A program made the translations under genes and the position numbers. Positions 43,218 through 55,740 of a DNA stretch of 64,000 bases are shown piece after piece; within the stretch, counting starts at the first letter, position 1; each line of letters begins with the position of its first letter. The stretch is from Entoloma clypeatum (taxonomy: Eukaryota; Basidiomycota; Agaricomycetes; Agaricales; Entolomataceae): positions 3,720,001 to 3,784,000 of the forward strand of contig OY751492.1 of the NCBI GenBank assembly GCA_963565915.1, given 5' to 3'. The notes below the pieces were generated by a model. The model worked only from the letters and a program-made list of their open reading frames with translations. It was not told where the DNA came from and searched no databases.

Positions 43218-45348
43218 TTGCCTATAGACTCTTACATACATAAGAACACTGTAAAATCATGGTTTCAGAAACTTTTGGATGCAGCAGTTACATACAATAA
43301 AATACTATTAGATAAACCTAGGAGAGAAAAACCAAAAAAAAATGAATCGGACTTAGATACACTTGTAAACTATATCATTGGGGAGTCCTTGGAAACAAGG
43401 CTTGGTTCGGCCCTTATGGACGAATGTTTAATTCCCTGTTCAGATGAATCAGATAACTTAAATAGGCAAACAGACTCTATGGGGGAACCATCTTGTATTC
43501 GATCCGCTTCTTTGGAAAAGGAGCTTATGATGAAAACCACACTGGAAACATTGCAGGACAAACACACCTTTGATGTTGATGCATTATTGGACTCAGGGGC
43601 GACAGGGATGTTCATTGATCTGGACTTCGCCAAGAGAAACAATATTAAATTAAGGGAACTACCTTTCCCCATTCAGGTCTACAACATTGATGGCACGCTT
43701 AACCAAGGAGGTTCGATCACGCATGAGGCAGTCATGGCCATGCGGTATAAGGGACATGTGGAAATAGCAGTGTTTGAAGCATGCAACCTAGGAAAAAGCT
43801 AAAATTATTGTTGGACACACTTGGCTGAAACGCCATAATCCAGAGATCAATCAGGAAAAAGCAGAAATTAAACTATCAAGATGTCCAGAAGAATGCGGCA
43901 TGCATCAAACACGTTATTTAAAGACAACTGCAAGAACCAGATGGGGTGGGAGAATTGAAGAGGTAGTAGAAGGAAATGAAGAAGAAGTGGAAGAAGAGGT
44001 GATCCACATGCTCAGAGCAGCTAAGGGAGAACCCTCTGATGAAGTACCAGTGGAACAGGTTGTTCCCCGGAAATATCACAACTATCTATCAGTCTTTGAA
44101 AAGAAAGTGTTGGAAAGGTTACCAGTCCGGAAACCATGGGATCATGCCATAGACCTAAAGCCAGATTTTGTACCAAAGAAGGCCAAAGTCTACCCCCTGT
44201 CATGGGATGAAAGGAAAGAAGTATCCAAATTTGTGGACGATCAATTACGCAAAGGATATATTTGACCTACCAAGTCACCACAAACTTCACCAGTATTCTT
44301 TATACCCAAAAAGGATGGAAAGAAACGAATGGTACAGCATATCAACAGCTGGACTGTCTGCAATAATTATCCCCTCCCGTTGATTCCGGAGTTGAACGAT
44401 AAGTTAAAAGGGAAGAGAAGGTTCACCAAGATGGATCTCAGATGGGGCTACAACAATGTGCGCATCAAGGAAGGAGATGAGTGGAAAGCAGCATTTACGA
44501 CCCCTGATGGAGCCTTTGAACCGACAGTCATGTTTTTGGATTGAATAATTCCCTGAACACGTTCCAGACCATGATGAACAATATCTTTAGGGACTTGATC
44601 AACCAGGGATATGTGGTTATTTATATCGATGATATATTGGTGGCAACAGAAGGAGAGGAAGGACATGATGCCATAGTGGAGGAAGTTTTGAAAAGATTAT
44701 GAGAAAACAATTTATTCCTGAAACCAGAGAAATGTTTCTTTGATAGAGACGAAATAGAGTTCTTGGGATTAATTATTGGAAAGAATGGAATTTGGATGGA
44801 CCCTTTGAAAGTAGACGCCATCAAACAATGGCCGACACCGACTAAGGTCAAGGAAGTACAATCATTCCTTGGACTCGCCAACTTCTATCGGAGATTCATC
44901 AAGGATTTCTCTAAAGTGGCCGGACCATTACATAAGTTAATGAGGAAGGACATGGTATGGAAATGGAGTACGGAACAGGAGGAAGTGTTCGACGCACTAA
45001 AAAGGTTATTTACGGAAGCACCCATATTGGTATCACCCGATCCAGATCGGAAGTTAAGAGTAGAATCAGATGCATCGGACTTCGCCATGGGAGCGATTCT
45101 ATCTATGGAATGTGAGGATGAGAAATGGAGGCCATGTGTCTTTTTATCTAAAGGATTAAATGATGTGGAAAGAAATTACAACGTACACAATAAGGAAATG
45201 CTGGGCATAATTCGAGCGCTGGGAGCATGGAGACACCACCTTAAAGGAGCCAAGCATGAGGTCGAGATCTGGACCGATCATAAAAACCTTGAGTACTTCA
45301 TGCAGGGTCGAAAGCTTAATCGCAGACAAGCACATTGGGCGTTGTATC
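43218..45348 (+). pseudogene. GyC Pol: protease, reverse transcriptase, RNase H (broken)
   Basis: In a -1 frame relative to gag. Protease-like DALLDSGATGMFIDLDFAKR, then by frameshift near 43800 VGHTWLKRHNPEI, then reverse transcriptase ([46 protein letters not shown]) and RNase H (SDASDFAMGAILSME ... WTDHKNLEYFM). TGA at 44263-44265 and at 44700-44702 replace Arg codons. A lost T near 44535 shifts the frame. The match stops at HWALYL (45348), where a hAT-like repeat begins. Confidence 0.88.
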
Positions 45349-45649
45349 TAGTGTTTAAAGGTCCGATTCGGTCCGGTTTCGGACCCTCAAAATTTAGAGA
45401 CCAAGACCAAGACCGATTTTTCGGTTCACATGATCTCGAAAAAACTGAACTGGACCGATGCAAGACCGGTGCATCAGTTTTGTTTACCTCAAAGAAGTGA
45501 GACCGGACTGGTCTCAACCGGTTTAAACCAATATATTACAAGTAAAATAAGACTAAGGACACGCACGCACAGCCCAATGCTGCGCGCGCACGTTGTACTC
45601 CCTCAATTGGTCCTCCGTGGGCTCAGCCCAGCCCCATGTGCTCTGGGGT

Positions 45650-46200
45650 GTGACTCGACGCCGTTGGGTGTGAAAGGGGGCCGTTGGGCATGTGTCGTGG
45701 CAGGTGCGCGGTGTCATATGGCGCGAAGGGAGGCCATATGGCGCGAAGGAAGGGTGCTGGGTGTGAGTTGACGGCGTTGAGGATGCGAGGCGGCCGTTGG
45801 GCATTAGAGGGGCCGTGGGGCACTAGTTGGGGCAGTTGGGCAAGAGGAGCAGCCATTGGGGACACGAGGTGGCCGTTGGGCATGAAAGGTGGCCGTTGTG
45901 CATGGGTTGATGGCGTTGAGGGCAAAGGGATGGTGTTGAGGGCAAAGGGACGGCGTGGCATGGGTCAATGGCGGTGGGCGCAAGTCGGGACCATTGGGCG
46001 TGAAAGGCGGCCATTGGGTGTGGGTCGATGGCGTTGGGGGTGAAAGGACAGTGTTGGGCATGGGTTGACATGTTGAGGGCAAAGGGATGCCGTTGGGCAT
46101 GAGTTGGGACCATTGGGCACAAAGGGACGCTGTTGGGTGCAAAGGAATGCCGCTGGGCATGAGTGGTGGCCGTTATGCGTGAGTAGTGGCCCTTGGGTGG
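45650..46200 (+). repeat. minisatellite, ggccgttgggcg units
   Basis: Diverged array of the same unit as 8111-8730, with variants such as ggcgttgagggcaaaggga. Confidence 0.75.
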
Positions 46201-46489
46201 ATGTGGTGGCCGGGTGGAGTGGTGGTGGGGGATAAAAAAAGGGTGGGAAGGTTTTGCTGGCAGTTATGGTTCGACTTTCGGCAATTGCCGAGCCATGCAT
46301 GTCGTTGAAAATTGTGCCCTCAATGCCCAAACCGTGGCACCAAAACCCACAAAAATAATTCTTACCTTATGTAGACATATCTAGAAACTCATAGGAAGTA
46401 TATATAGAGTTATATACATGAGTTATGGATGGTAGAAAGTTGGTGCTCCAAATTGATGCATCAAAACACAATGTAAATCGTGATGAACA

Positions 46490-46783
46490 TAGTGTTTAAA
46501 GGTCTGGTTTTTTTGTTTTTGTGAATATCTCAACAACTACTGGATGGAATTTCATCATCCAAGAGATGACTCCCATTTATTTTAGCTGCCATTTGCTTTT
46601 ATAACATGTTGAAATATCTCAACAATGGCTGGGCAGAATCTTTTCATCCAAGAGAAGACCCCCTGGTTTTCTATGTCCTCCATCTGCCCATAATTTTAGT
46701 GATTTTATCTGGATTTCTGAAGCCATTTCTTTAAAAGGATAAACCGCAAAAAACCAAGAACTGGACTGGACTTTTAAACACTA
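46490..46783. mobile_element. hAT-like MITE, copy 2
   Basis: 294 bp, closely similar to 40585-40888, with perfect 8-bp duplication gatgaaca (46482-46489 and 46784-46791). It lies inside the larger repeat, so it is the younger insertion. Confidence 0.9.
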
Positions 46784-47680
46784 GATGAACAGTGTGGCAT
46801 GGTGTTTTCAAACACAAAAAACAACATTTTCTAGCTTCCTCCTTTGCACAACATTTGTACTCTAAATATACTATACATATGCTATTGAAACAGTGTATGT
46901 AAACCTATTCAGACCCTTCAAATAAAATTAAAAGACTTGATGAGGTGAATATGAGCAAAATAGGTCGAAAATTTGACCAATCTTTTTTGTTTCAGCTTTG
47001 GATTCTCCTCATTCAGGAGATCTCACAGCACATTTGTTTTTCAAATTTGGCTCATTCATTAGGGAGATATAACACTTTTACTGAAATCTGCACATTTCAT
47101 TATTTCTATCTTATCTGGACTTCTAAAAATTATACAAAGTGCTTCAGAAGGTGAATACATATCTATTTATGAGTTCTATCACTTCCAACTATTATTAGAC
47201 CATGAGGAAGGCACTGTGCGTGCCTGTGTGATGCATTTTGCACATTGTTTACTATTATTTGGTGTAGAGCATGGCACCTCTATGACTTAAAATCTGTGGC
47301 ATCATTCCATAAAATCAACACATATTTATTGACATATGATACTCTGCTACATAACTGATATAGTCTGTAAGCTGACTTCCTCCTGTGTAGCCATATTAAG
47401 GAGAAATGCGATGTTTTTTGAGTTTGTTTACATATATTTGACACATTTGATGCACGCATGTCGCGCGTCATCCAAAGTCGAACTGACACATCCACCCATT
47501 GCTGACTCCGCAATGAGGGGCACAGGTGGTGAAAGGTTTAGAATATATTTATAACCTGTCTACTTGTGATTGAGGCAGGAGGGAGCGCACATGTGCGCCT
47601 TTTGTCAAAAACCACGAGGTTGTGCTTATTTAGCAAGTGTGAAAATGGGATGTAAGTAGAGTGTGAGCCATAAAATATAA

Positions 47681-48013
47681 TGGTCTTGTGGCTCAGTTGG
47701 TTAAGTGTTGTTAAAAGAATCTTTTGTACTATAGAAGTTCAGAGCCCAAGTCTTTCTTGTGGCACAAATTTTGTACTTGCCGTTTCGGGACATTCATTTC
47801 AGTTCCTCAGATCATTCCATGGAAAACACTGGTTTAAACTGGTCGGAACCGGTCTTTGGCTGGTCTTTCAAACTTCAAAGTTTTGAGTGAACCAAGGACC
47901 GGCTGTGATCCCAAACCTTAAAGACCGAGACCGGTGGTCCAGTCTCTCACTGGTTTGGTCCCATCCAGTCTCGGTCTGAAATTGACGAAGGTAAACTGGA
48001 CCTCAAAACACTA
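47681..48013 (+). repeat. tRNA-headed SINE-like segment
   Basis: ggtcttgtggctcagttggt (A box) and gttcagagccc (B box, about 50 bases later) are followed by a body that ends in accggtct-rich sequence and aaaacacta. A second copy lies inverted at about 58647-58956. Homology between the two loci continues upstream of the head, so the head is embedded in a longer repeat. Confidence 0.5.
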
Positions 48014-50632
48014 GGGGGTATATGTGCCCTACCCACCAAAGAAGCACCTGTGCGGTTCTTACCCTTCGATTGTGTTCGCTGGCCAGAGGGGGCTGCACCA
48101 CTTTGTACCCAGCGCGCTACCACACGACTACCGCCAATGGTTGTGTTTGGCGTTGGACAGTCCCTAAAGGCAAAGGCCCCTGGGTTGTCCATAATGAATT
48201 TCCTGGAGACGTCCCAGATGGGAGTGTTCCTTGAGAAGGTGGGCATGTCTGGTGGCCTGGTGGGGTGATGCAGACATTTGTAGAAAACATGGGCAAAGTC
48301 CTCAACGGACCTCATTCCACAGTCGCACTGTTCAATTTTGTCTCCAATGTTGAACCTGTGTCTATAGTGGCCAATTGGGGTGTGACTTGTGAGGCCGCGG
48401 ACCATTTGAGCCGTGAGGGATTGGGAGTGGCCCACATCCTTAAGCCATGTGCCGCCCTTGAGGTGGGACAGTTTCATTCATTTTGCCTGGGCGTGGTCTT
48501 GGTGTCTGACACATGATCTCAGGAATTGGTAGTGGCGGCCAACATACTTGGGGGACTGGTACAGATTGTTCCAGTCGCCAAGCATATCATCCATGAATTG
48601 TTTCGTGTTGAAGTCGAGGGATCTGGAGGCCGATTCCCCACACTCAATGTGAATTGAGGAGGTGAAGTCGTGCACTGCACGGTGGGGTTCAAATCCATGG
48701 TCTGAGCAGTCTGGGACATGGTGAAAGAAGACCTTGGATTTCAGACCAGGTTCCTCGAACCAGGGAACCAGGTTGCTGATGATGGCAAGTGCAGTGGCCT
48801 GCGATGAGTGGAGGTCCAGGTCTGTGGCACGCCAAATGGCATTGACAGAATTGGTAAAGATGTGGATTTCTTCCAATTGTGATAGACCCCCTAGCAGACT
48901 GACCAGGTTGGAGAACCCATGTCCAATGGCTAAGGTTTTGGTGTCGTCAGAGACTGTGAGGCCACCAGCTGCCCAGTCTTTGTTGATGGAGTATCCCATG
49001 TGCCAGGTTTCCCAAGCTGCAACAGCTTGATGACCCGATGTGAGGGAGGGAACGGCCGTGTCGGTGACAATGATGGCGGACTTGTTAGAGCAGATGTTGG
49101 CATTGAACACCTTATTAAGGGTGATGAGGTGCAACTTCCTGGCTTCGGCACGCTCCTTAGTGGTCTTGCCGCGAATAAGGGTGATGTCGTGGATGATGCA
49201 ATCAGGAAAGCGGTTGAGGCCACGTTTTCTTGGCTCGTTGTAATTATTGAAGGGTGATAGGGGGACAGTCACATTTGCACGGTATGCCCAGATATCGACG
49301 AGGGGGGATTTAAGATTATACATATATTCCGGGGAGTACCATGGTCGCTTTGAGGGATGTTCCTCATTGCAGACCATGACAGTCATGTGTTGTGGTGCAA
49401 GAGAGTGCATATGGATGCGGTTTCTGCAGGAGAGCTTTTTCAGGTGCAGGTGCACCAGAGGCAAGCCGGCAAGGGATTCGACTGCCCCTGTGGGGGTGGT
49501 GTGGAAGGCTCCCAGGATCCACAAAGCTGCACGCCTTTGGACTCTGGAGATAGACTTGATGACGCCTTTGTTATGGGCGCCATCGAAGTTCCATAGATTG
49601 GCACCATATAGGGTGATCAGTACAGGGTGTATTTGTGTTTGGGCATGAGTCTGTGGACTGAGTTTCCCAGAGAGAGTAGGGCTGCTGTGGCAGAGAAAGC
49701 CTTAGTGGCATATCGCTTCACGTGCTTGGTGAAGAGTAGCTTATGGTTGAAGAAGAAGCCCAGGTACCTTCAGAAGGTCTTGGGAATGACAGGGGAGTCA
49801 CCAGTGAAGGGCACATATCCTAGGTCAACCGGGGGATTATTGTCACCATTTTTTCTGGAGAAATGGAACGCCTCCAACTTGGAATGTTTGAGAACAAGCC
49901 CTAAGGCTGTAGTCAGCTTGAACAGACACTTGTAGGCCTTTTTTAGTTTGGCGAGGTTTTCTTTCCATGTTTTGGACTGGACGATGAGGGTCCTGTCATT
50001 GACATAGGAGATGAGGCTTGCTTGTGATTGTTCAGCATGAAACACATACATCAGCGGGGCGAGGTAGATGGATGACAGCACAAGGGAGAGGGCAGATCCC
50101 TGTCCTACACCAATGTCCACAGAGAACGGGTCCAAGAGGTCATCCTCCCAGGCATATTGATTTTTCTTCCTATCAAATAGTTGGAGAAGAAGTCCACAAC
50201 AGTGTCAGGAAACCCCATCCTATCCAATATAAGCGTGATGACCGAGTGGTTTAGAGAGGGAAAGTACTGTGACAAATCAATGGCAACAACACTTGTCTTG
50301 AGTTCCCTTGACCATCCTGCATGAATGAGGTGGGTGAGGAATTGACCAGCGTCTTCGGTGGAGTTCTGTCAGACCCCTCTGAATTGACATGGGTGCAGCA
50401 GACCGTAGCAGGCAAGTTCCCACTGAAGTCTGTTAGTGATGGCTTTCTCAAAGAGCTTGCCCAGGTGTTAAGAAGCATGATGGGGCGGAACGCCTTGGGA
50501 ACATTGTACACTGGTTTATTCGGTTTAGGAATAATGACAGTCATTGAGATTTTGAAGGCGTCAGGCCAGAACCCACCAAGAGGCAGGTGTTCAGGATCCA
50601 GACGAACAGTTTCAAGATATGCTCATGTGCAA
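48014..50632 (-). pseudogene. LINE ORF2: reverse transcriptase, RNase H and C-terminal zinc finger (broken)
   Basis: From right to left: reverse transcriptase start (MTVIIPKPNKPVYNVPKAFR, near 50544), palm region (VGQGSALSLVLSSIYLAPLM) with active site YVND at about 50000 where YVDD is expected, thumb region (LVLKHSKLEAFHFSR), then RNase H (49524-48478; AIIVTDTAVP, HIFTNSVNAIWRATD) and a C-terminal CDCG-type zinc finger (48477-48014; IGHYRHRFN ... CDCGMRSVEDFAHVFYKC). This order suits Tad-clade LINEs of fungi. Several frameshifts and stops break it; the 3' end is cut by the repeat at 48013. Confidence 0.85.
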
Positions 50633-51567
50633 TCAGGCATTTGAGGTGAGTCCATGTAAGATGGTCGGGCCCAGGGGCTGACCTGCTGGAGCAGCCGGTG
50701 TGAATGGAACCCAGAGCCTTTTGGGCTGAGGTTCTAGGGCGCTGCGTAGCCTATCGGGGTCAATGGGGTGTGCTTCTGCAGACTGGAAGGACTTATGGAA
50801 GGCATCACAAGTCTCCTCAGTGGTGGAACAGGTCTCGCCTTCAAAAATAATAGCCTTGGGAGAGGCGTTCTTTTGTGGGCCAACCCATGAAGTAAGGTCC
50901 CAGGGACACTTATTTTTGTTGGAGACTTCGTCGATTTTCTTGTCGAAGAAGTTTCGTTTAGTGGTGCAAATGATTTTGTGCATAGCACGCCAGTCTTGGT
51001 CTGTCTTGCCTGAGTTGCAGTAGGTGTGCCACCCAGCCTTGCAGTCTGCATCCCACCATTCCTTCAACCAGAACGAGTCCCAGGGAGAGCTGGTGTGACT
51101 GGTCCACTCAGCCAGGATGAGCTCCTGTACCTTCTGGGTAATACTGGTGATATCCTCCCTAGAGGCCATGGCCAGAATAGGGAGAGAGGCAATAGATTCT
51201 GTGAGTGCGGACAAGAAAAGAGTTTCCACTTCCGAGTCTCGCGTGATCCGGGGGTAGAGTCTTGCATCTATGAGGGGAGACCTGAGAAAAGTAACGATTG
51301 AGCAGTGATCCGACTCATCTGGGCTACCAAGTTTAATGATGGAGTCTTTGTCTGTGTTGGGGAGGAAGACCAAATCAATAATGGATGGGGTGTTGTTATT
51401 CTTAGGGAAGTGGGTAAACCCAGTCCTATGATAAACAAGACCATGTGAGAATGCAAAGTCTGAGAGGAGGGATGTATTATGGTTGTGGTGTATCACTTCT
51501 GGATCCCATAACAATAAGGGGCAATTAAAATCACCACCTAAGTACCGAATGGGAGGAAGAGAAGTGC
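50633..51567 (-). pseudogene. LINE ORF2: endonuclease C-terminal part and linker
   Basis: Open frame 51514-50633 plus its 5' continuation (LGGDFNCPLLLWDPEVIHH) contains the AP-endonuclease motifs GDFN, then GFTHFPKNNNTPSIIDLVF and DESDHCSIV (catalytic His region). It is followed by a Trp-rich linker (SFWLKEWWDADCKAGWHTYC) toward reverse transcriptase. The N-terminal part of the endonuclease lies at 58158-58639, separated by GyA-2. Confidence 0.88.
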
Positions 51568-51572
51568 CAAGA

Positions 51573-51942
51573 TGTTACAGACTAACGACTACGGACGTAT
51601 ACGCTTACTTTTTCACTTTTACTCATCGGCCCCCGCTTACACATATCATATTATACTTTATTCCCTTTAGTATACTTCGCTCCCGCGCTGACTCGCTTTC
51701 CGCAGCTGTCTGACTCATTCCGCAGTCAGCTTACTCATTAGTGCATAGCCTTCCGCAGTTGCCTTACTCATGCGCACTGCCTTCCGCAGTTACTGACTCA
51801 TTCGCTACCGCTCATAGTCAGTACTATATAAACCTCATGTACCATAGCTACATTCCTTAGATTTAGCAATCACATTGCTCTTCGCCTTTCCATCTTCCTG
51901 CATACTCTGCCCGAACCTTGGAACGGTTTGTTATGCATAACA
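51573..51942 (+). repeat. 5' LTR of GyA-2
   Basis: 370 bp, TGTTAC...TAACA. TATA box tatataaa at 51825-51832. The predicted RNA start, agatttagcaa (51859-51869), lies 34 bases from the beginning of the TATA box. Confidence 0.94.
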
Positions 51943-51944
51943 AG

Positions 51945-51955
51945 TTGCTAAATCT
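51945..51955 (+). other. self-priming site of GyA-2
   Basis: ttgctaaatct, starting two bases after the LTR, is the exact reverse complement of 51859-51869. An 11-base match at this place is the arrangement that lets Tf1-type elements prime reverse transcription with their own RNA 5' end. No match to a tRNA 3' end was recognised. Confidence 0.8.
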
Positions 51956-52733
51956 CGTTAGGTTCGCCCAGAGCGAAGAGAGCAACTACCAGACGAGTCA
52001 AGACGTCGCGCTTCTTTGAAGACTTCACCAGTAACCCATTCAGCACGCCAGAAGCCCGACAGGAGGAGCTAAGTCCTCGAGACAGTATCGATTTTACGCT
52101 TATCCAGCAGTACATCGAATCGGAGATCCATCGCATCCTACAGCAGGTGCTTGACGAAGAACTAGACAACGACGAGCATCGCCCCCACGGCGAGATAGCA
52201 GAGAGCATCCATCTTGCTCGGCAACACCAGATCGCGCGTTACAACACCCGACAGAACGAACTCGAAAGCTTTCGCGTTCAAGAAGGACCTCAGACAGGTC
52301 GGATCACAGAGATCAGAGAGTTTATCGGTGTCCAGACAACCGTTATCAGAAGATTGATTAGGACGCTCACATCGAGACGTCCCAGAGCCGCATCACCACG
52401 TCTTACTCGAAGCAGCAGATCTATGCCCACTTCACCACCGACGAGCAACAGACCGAGTACAACCGTTGGGCACGAAACGAGAGACTTGACCCCTTCTCGC
52501 GACCAACAGACGCGCAGGAACAGAGATTCCTTAGAGATCTACAGAGGAAATACCCCGAACGTTTTGCCACCGATTCCGCCGACGAGTCCCCTGACAAATT
52601 TACTTTTGACTCCGCGCAGTCAGATACCGAACAGATGCCTAGAACAGGGACTAATTTTCAACCCCTACCTGTATCCCGAACCCCATCTTCATCCCAACAA
52701 TCCGACACCTCTCCTACTCCGCAGGTTCTAGAC
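51952..52733 (+). other. GyA leader open frame without ATG
   Basis: One frame is open from 51952 to 52731 and reads protein-like (DFTLIQQYIESEIHRILQQV; IAESIHLARQHQIARYN) but has no ATG until about 52420. From 52362 a second frame, the gag frame, opens and also reads protein-like (WARNERLDPFSRPTDAQEQR; RKYPERFATDSADES). GyA-1 has the same arrangement. Gag may extend upstream of its first ATG through a non-ATG start and a frameshift, or the family consensus carries old indels. Confidence 0.4.
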
Positions 52734-53603
52734 ATGGCAGAAGCACCGACAGTACAAACAATGGATACATCCAAGATCATCAAAGATCCTGGGATGTTCA
52801 AAGACAGACACACCTTTGACGAGTGGTGGAAAGCCACCAAATTATACATCAGGTTCCAGAAGGGACTGTCCGACAATCAGAAGATTCTTGCGGTGTTATC
52901 CCGCATGATGGAAGGGTCCGGTAAACACTGGGCCAGCAACAAGTTAGACGACCTTGCCACCGATGGCGAGAACATCACCTGGTTAGGATTCTCAGACGAC
53001 ATCGCTACGTGATTCTCTATTGCCAACAAGTCGGCAGCGGCCAAGGCGAAACTCGAAGTCCTGAAACAGGAGAAACGCACCATCGACGAATTCTTGGACG
53101 AATTCGAAGAGATCTTGAAGCTGTCAAACCTTGGCGAAGAAACTGGGAAATACATCCTGGAAAAGAACGTCAACCGCAGAATTTCTGAACAAGTGGCTAG
53201 CGATGGCAAGACGTACACTGATTACGCAAAGGAGATCCGAAACAAGGGACGACAGATGGAGGGACATGCATTAGTCATCCGAGGGGGTGGCGACACACGC
53301 ACCGGATCAGGTACCACTTATGGTGGTCAAGGCAAAGCCATGGAGATTGACAAAGCAGGAGTAGCCCGTTGCTACAACTGTCAGCGCTTTGGTCACCTTG
53401 CCAAAGACTGCAAAGCCCCAAAGAAGAAAGATGGTCGTAAGTGTTTCAACTGCGACCAAGAAGGACATATCGCGCGCAACTGCCGCAAGCCGAAGAAGAA
53501 CTCTGGAAAGATTAGGAAGGTGTCTGATGGAGATACCGATGATGACGATGAAACCATCACCATAGAGACCGATGAGAAGGATTTTCCCGAAGGGTCCGAT
53601 TAA
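52734..53603 (+). pseudogene. GyA-2 Gag with one TGA
   Basis: From ATG 52734 (MAEAPTVQTMDTSKIIKDPG) to TAA 53601, 289 codons, stopped internally by TGA at 53010-53012. GyA-1 has CGA (Arg) there, so a single C to T change explains the stop. Capsid-like part, then two zinc knuckles (CYNCQRFGHLAKDC, CFNCDQEGHIARNC) and an acidic tail. The pol frame opens at 53576, overlapping the gag end by 28 bases in the -1 frame. Confidence 0.92.
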
Positions 53604-53644
53604 ATGACGCTAAGTCGCGACCCTTATCCATTAAACGAACTCGC

Positions 53645-55740
53645 TTGCCTGGTGCAACTACAGACAATATAACTTATGTTATCCCTGCAAAGCGAGCCGT
53701 TGCGTCAACTAAGATTGTCAAGGGAGATAAACCTCCGAAACGACGAGAGATCAAGCTGCAAGCTCAGATCAAAACACGACGAGGACCAAAGGCCATTCGA
53801 CCCGAGGTTGATAGCGGATGTGAACGCACATGTATCCATCCCAGAATAGTACATGAACAGAACCTTCCCACACGAGGAATGAAGCCCATATCAATCCTAA
53901 ATGCGGATGGATTGCCGAACCGACAACAGAAAGCAGAAAAACTTGCCGAAGTCAAGCTGGACTTAGGAACACACCAGGAAACCATGGAAGCAATGGTATT
54001 GGACATTGGGAGAACAGACATGCTTTTGGGACATGACTGGTTGGTGCACCACAACCCCACAATCAACTGGACGACCGGCGCTGTAACATTCAACCGATGC
54101 CCATCAACATGTCAAACCAAACACTCAGATTTCAGGGTTAACCTTAATGGTCGCAAACATTGGGTTCGCATGGTGGAAGTACGAGACAAGGACGCGCCCA
54201 AGAAATCAGATCAGAATTGGAAGCCCGGAGACCCCATATTGGAAGCAGTTACTCCCACACCACCTCCCACAACCAAACGACCCTCATACGTTGAACGTTT
54301 TGCCCATCTCTTTGAAAAAGAAAACTTCGACAAGATCCCAAAGGAAAGAGAATGGGACCACAGCATCGAACTTACACCAGACGCACCAAAGGAGCTAGGA
54401 GGAAACACGTACCCTATGACCCAAAAGGAGCAAGAAGAACTGGACGAATTCATCGATGAAGGCCTGGCAACCGGAAAGATCCGACCGTCCAAATCCCCTT
54501 ATGCATCACCCTGCTTCTTCATTAACAAGAAAGACGGTTCCAAACGATTGGTACAGGATTATCGCACGGTCAATAAATTCACGGTTAAGGACAAATTCCC
54601 ACTCCCATGCATCAACGACCTCTTGGATGTATTGAAGGACGCAGTCTACTTCAACAAAATGGACATCATGTGGGGATACAATAACGTGCAGATCAAGAAG
54701 GGTGATGAATGGAAAGCCGCCTTCCTGACCAGCCGAGGATTGTTTGAACCATTGGTCATGTTTTTTGGTCTCTGCAACTCCCCGGGAACGTTCTCTCGGA
54801 TGATGGCCAGCCTATTCAGGGATCAGATCCGTCGGCACATCTGTGTGATTTACATGGATGACATAGTGGTTATTGGTAAAACCAAGGAAGAACTCGCCCT
54901 GAACACCAAAGAGATCTTGCAGATTCTGTCAGACAATGACCTGTTCCTAAAGGAGAAGAAGTGTCTTTGGGAAGTAACGAAATGCCCCATATTGGGATAT
55001 GTCATTGGAGAAGGACGTGTTGAGATGGAAACTGAAAAGGTGGACACAATCCGGAACTGGCGAGTACCCACATCAAAAAAGGAAGTCCAGAAGTTCCTGG
55101 GATTTGCCAATTTTTATCGACGCTTTATTGAAGGATACTCGAACATCGCAAAGCCACTCACAACACTTATGGGAAACACAGCATTCACGTGGGGACCAAC
55201 GGCGCAAGAAGCATTTGAAGGTCTCATACGGGCAATCACGACGGCACCAGTCTTGGCATTGCCCAAACCGGACGGACAGTTCAGGGTCGAAACCGATGCA
55301 TCGGGTTATGCGATTGGAGCGGTACTTTCACAGAAACAAGACGACAAGTGGCATCCTATCGCGTTCTTGTCGCGGACCATGTCCGCGGCCAAACAGAATT
55401 ACGAGATATATGACAAGGAACTCTTGGCAGTCATGGAAGCACTGAAGGACTGGCGACATTATCTACTTGAAGCCAAGGAGCGTTTCGAGATCTTAACCGA
55501 TCACAAAAACCTGGAGTATTTCCGGCGCCCTCAGGACCTAAACCAACGACAGAGGCGCTGGAAGATGAAGTTACAAGACTATGACTTCGAATTGCGACAT
55601 GTACCTGGGAAGACAAACGCGAAAGCAGACATCCTGTCACGTTTACCCTGGTATGAGACGGAACTCGAGCCGCAGGACAGCGACCAAATGCTCAAGGAGG
55701 GGCTATTTTTGAAACGATTGGAATCAGAAGATGTGATACA
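53645..55740 (+). CDS. GyA-2 Pol, part 1: protease, reverse transcriptase, RNase H
   Basis: Open in the -1 frame relative to gag; the codon at 53645 is TTG and no ATG is near, so translation must come from frameshifting or another start. Protease motif VDSGCERTC (D at about 56, followed by Cys instead of the usual Ala/Ser), LLGHDWLVHHNPTINW, reverse transcriptase (WDHSIELTPDAPKE; FINKKDGSKRLVQDYR) with YMDD at about 403, RNase H (TDASGYAIGAVLSQ at about 549; LTDHKNLEYFRRPQ). A missing A near 55740 shifts the frame; the shifted tail runs to 55876. Confidence 0.93.

Larger units (their letters stand above)
45349..48013 (+). repeat. hAT-like minisatellite repeat at an inversion breakpoint
   Basis: Begins tagtgtttaaaggtccg, then accggtct-rich sequence, the ggccgttgggcg minisatellite, a central part matching 15680-16432 inverted, and a last part (about 47290-48013) that matches 58647-59400 inverted. 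It ends aaaacacta. No 8-bp duplication matches across its ends (gttgtatc at left, gggggtat at right), as expected if a rearrangement broke it. It separates GyC from the LINE. Confidence 0.6.

Noticed and set aside
45349..48013. One intact hAT-like transposon with target duplication
   Set aside because: The 8-bp words at the two ends do not match, and the two sides abut different broken elements, so it is better read as a rearranged repeat.
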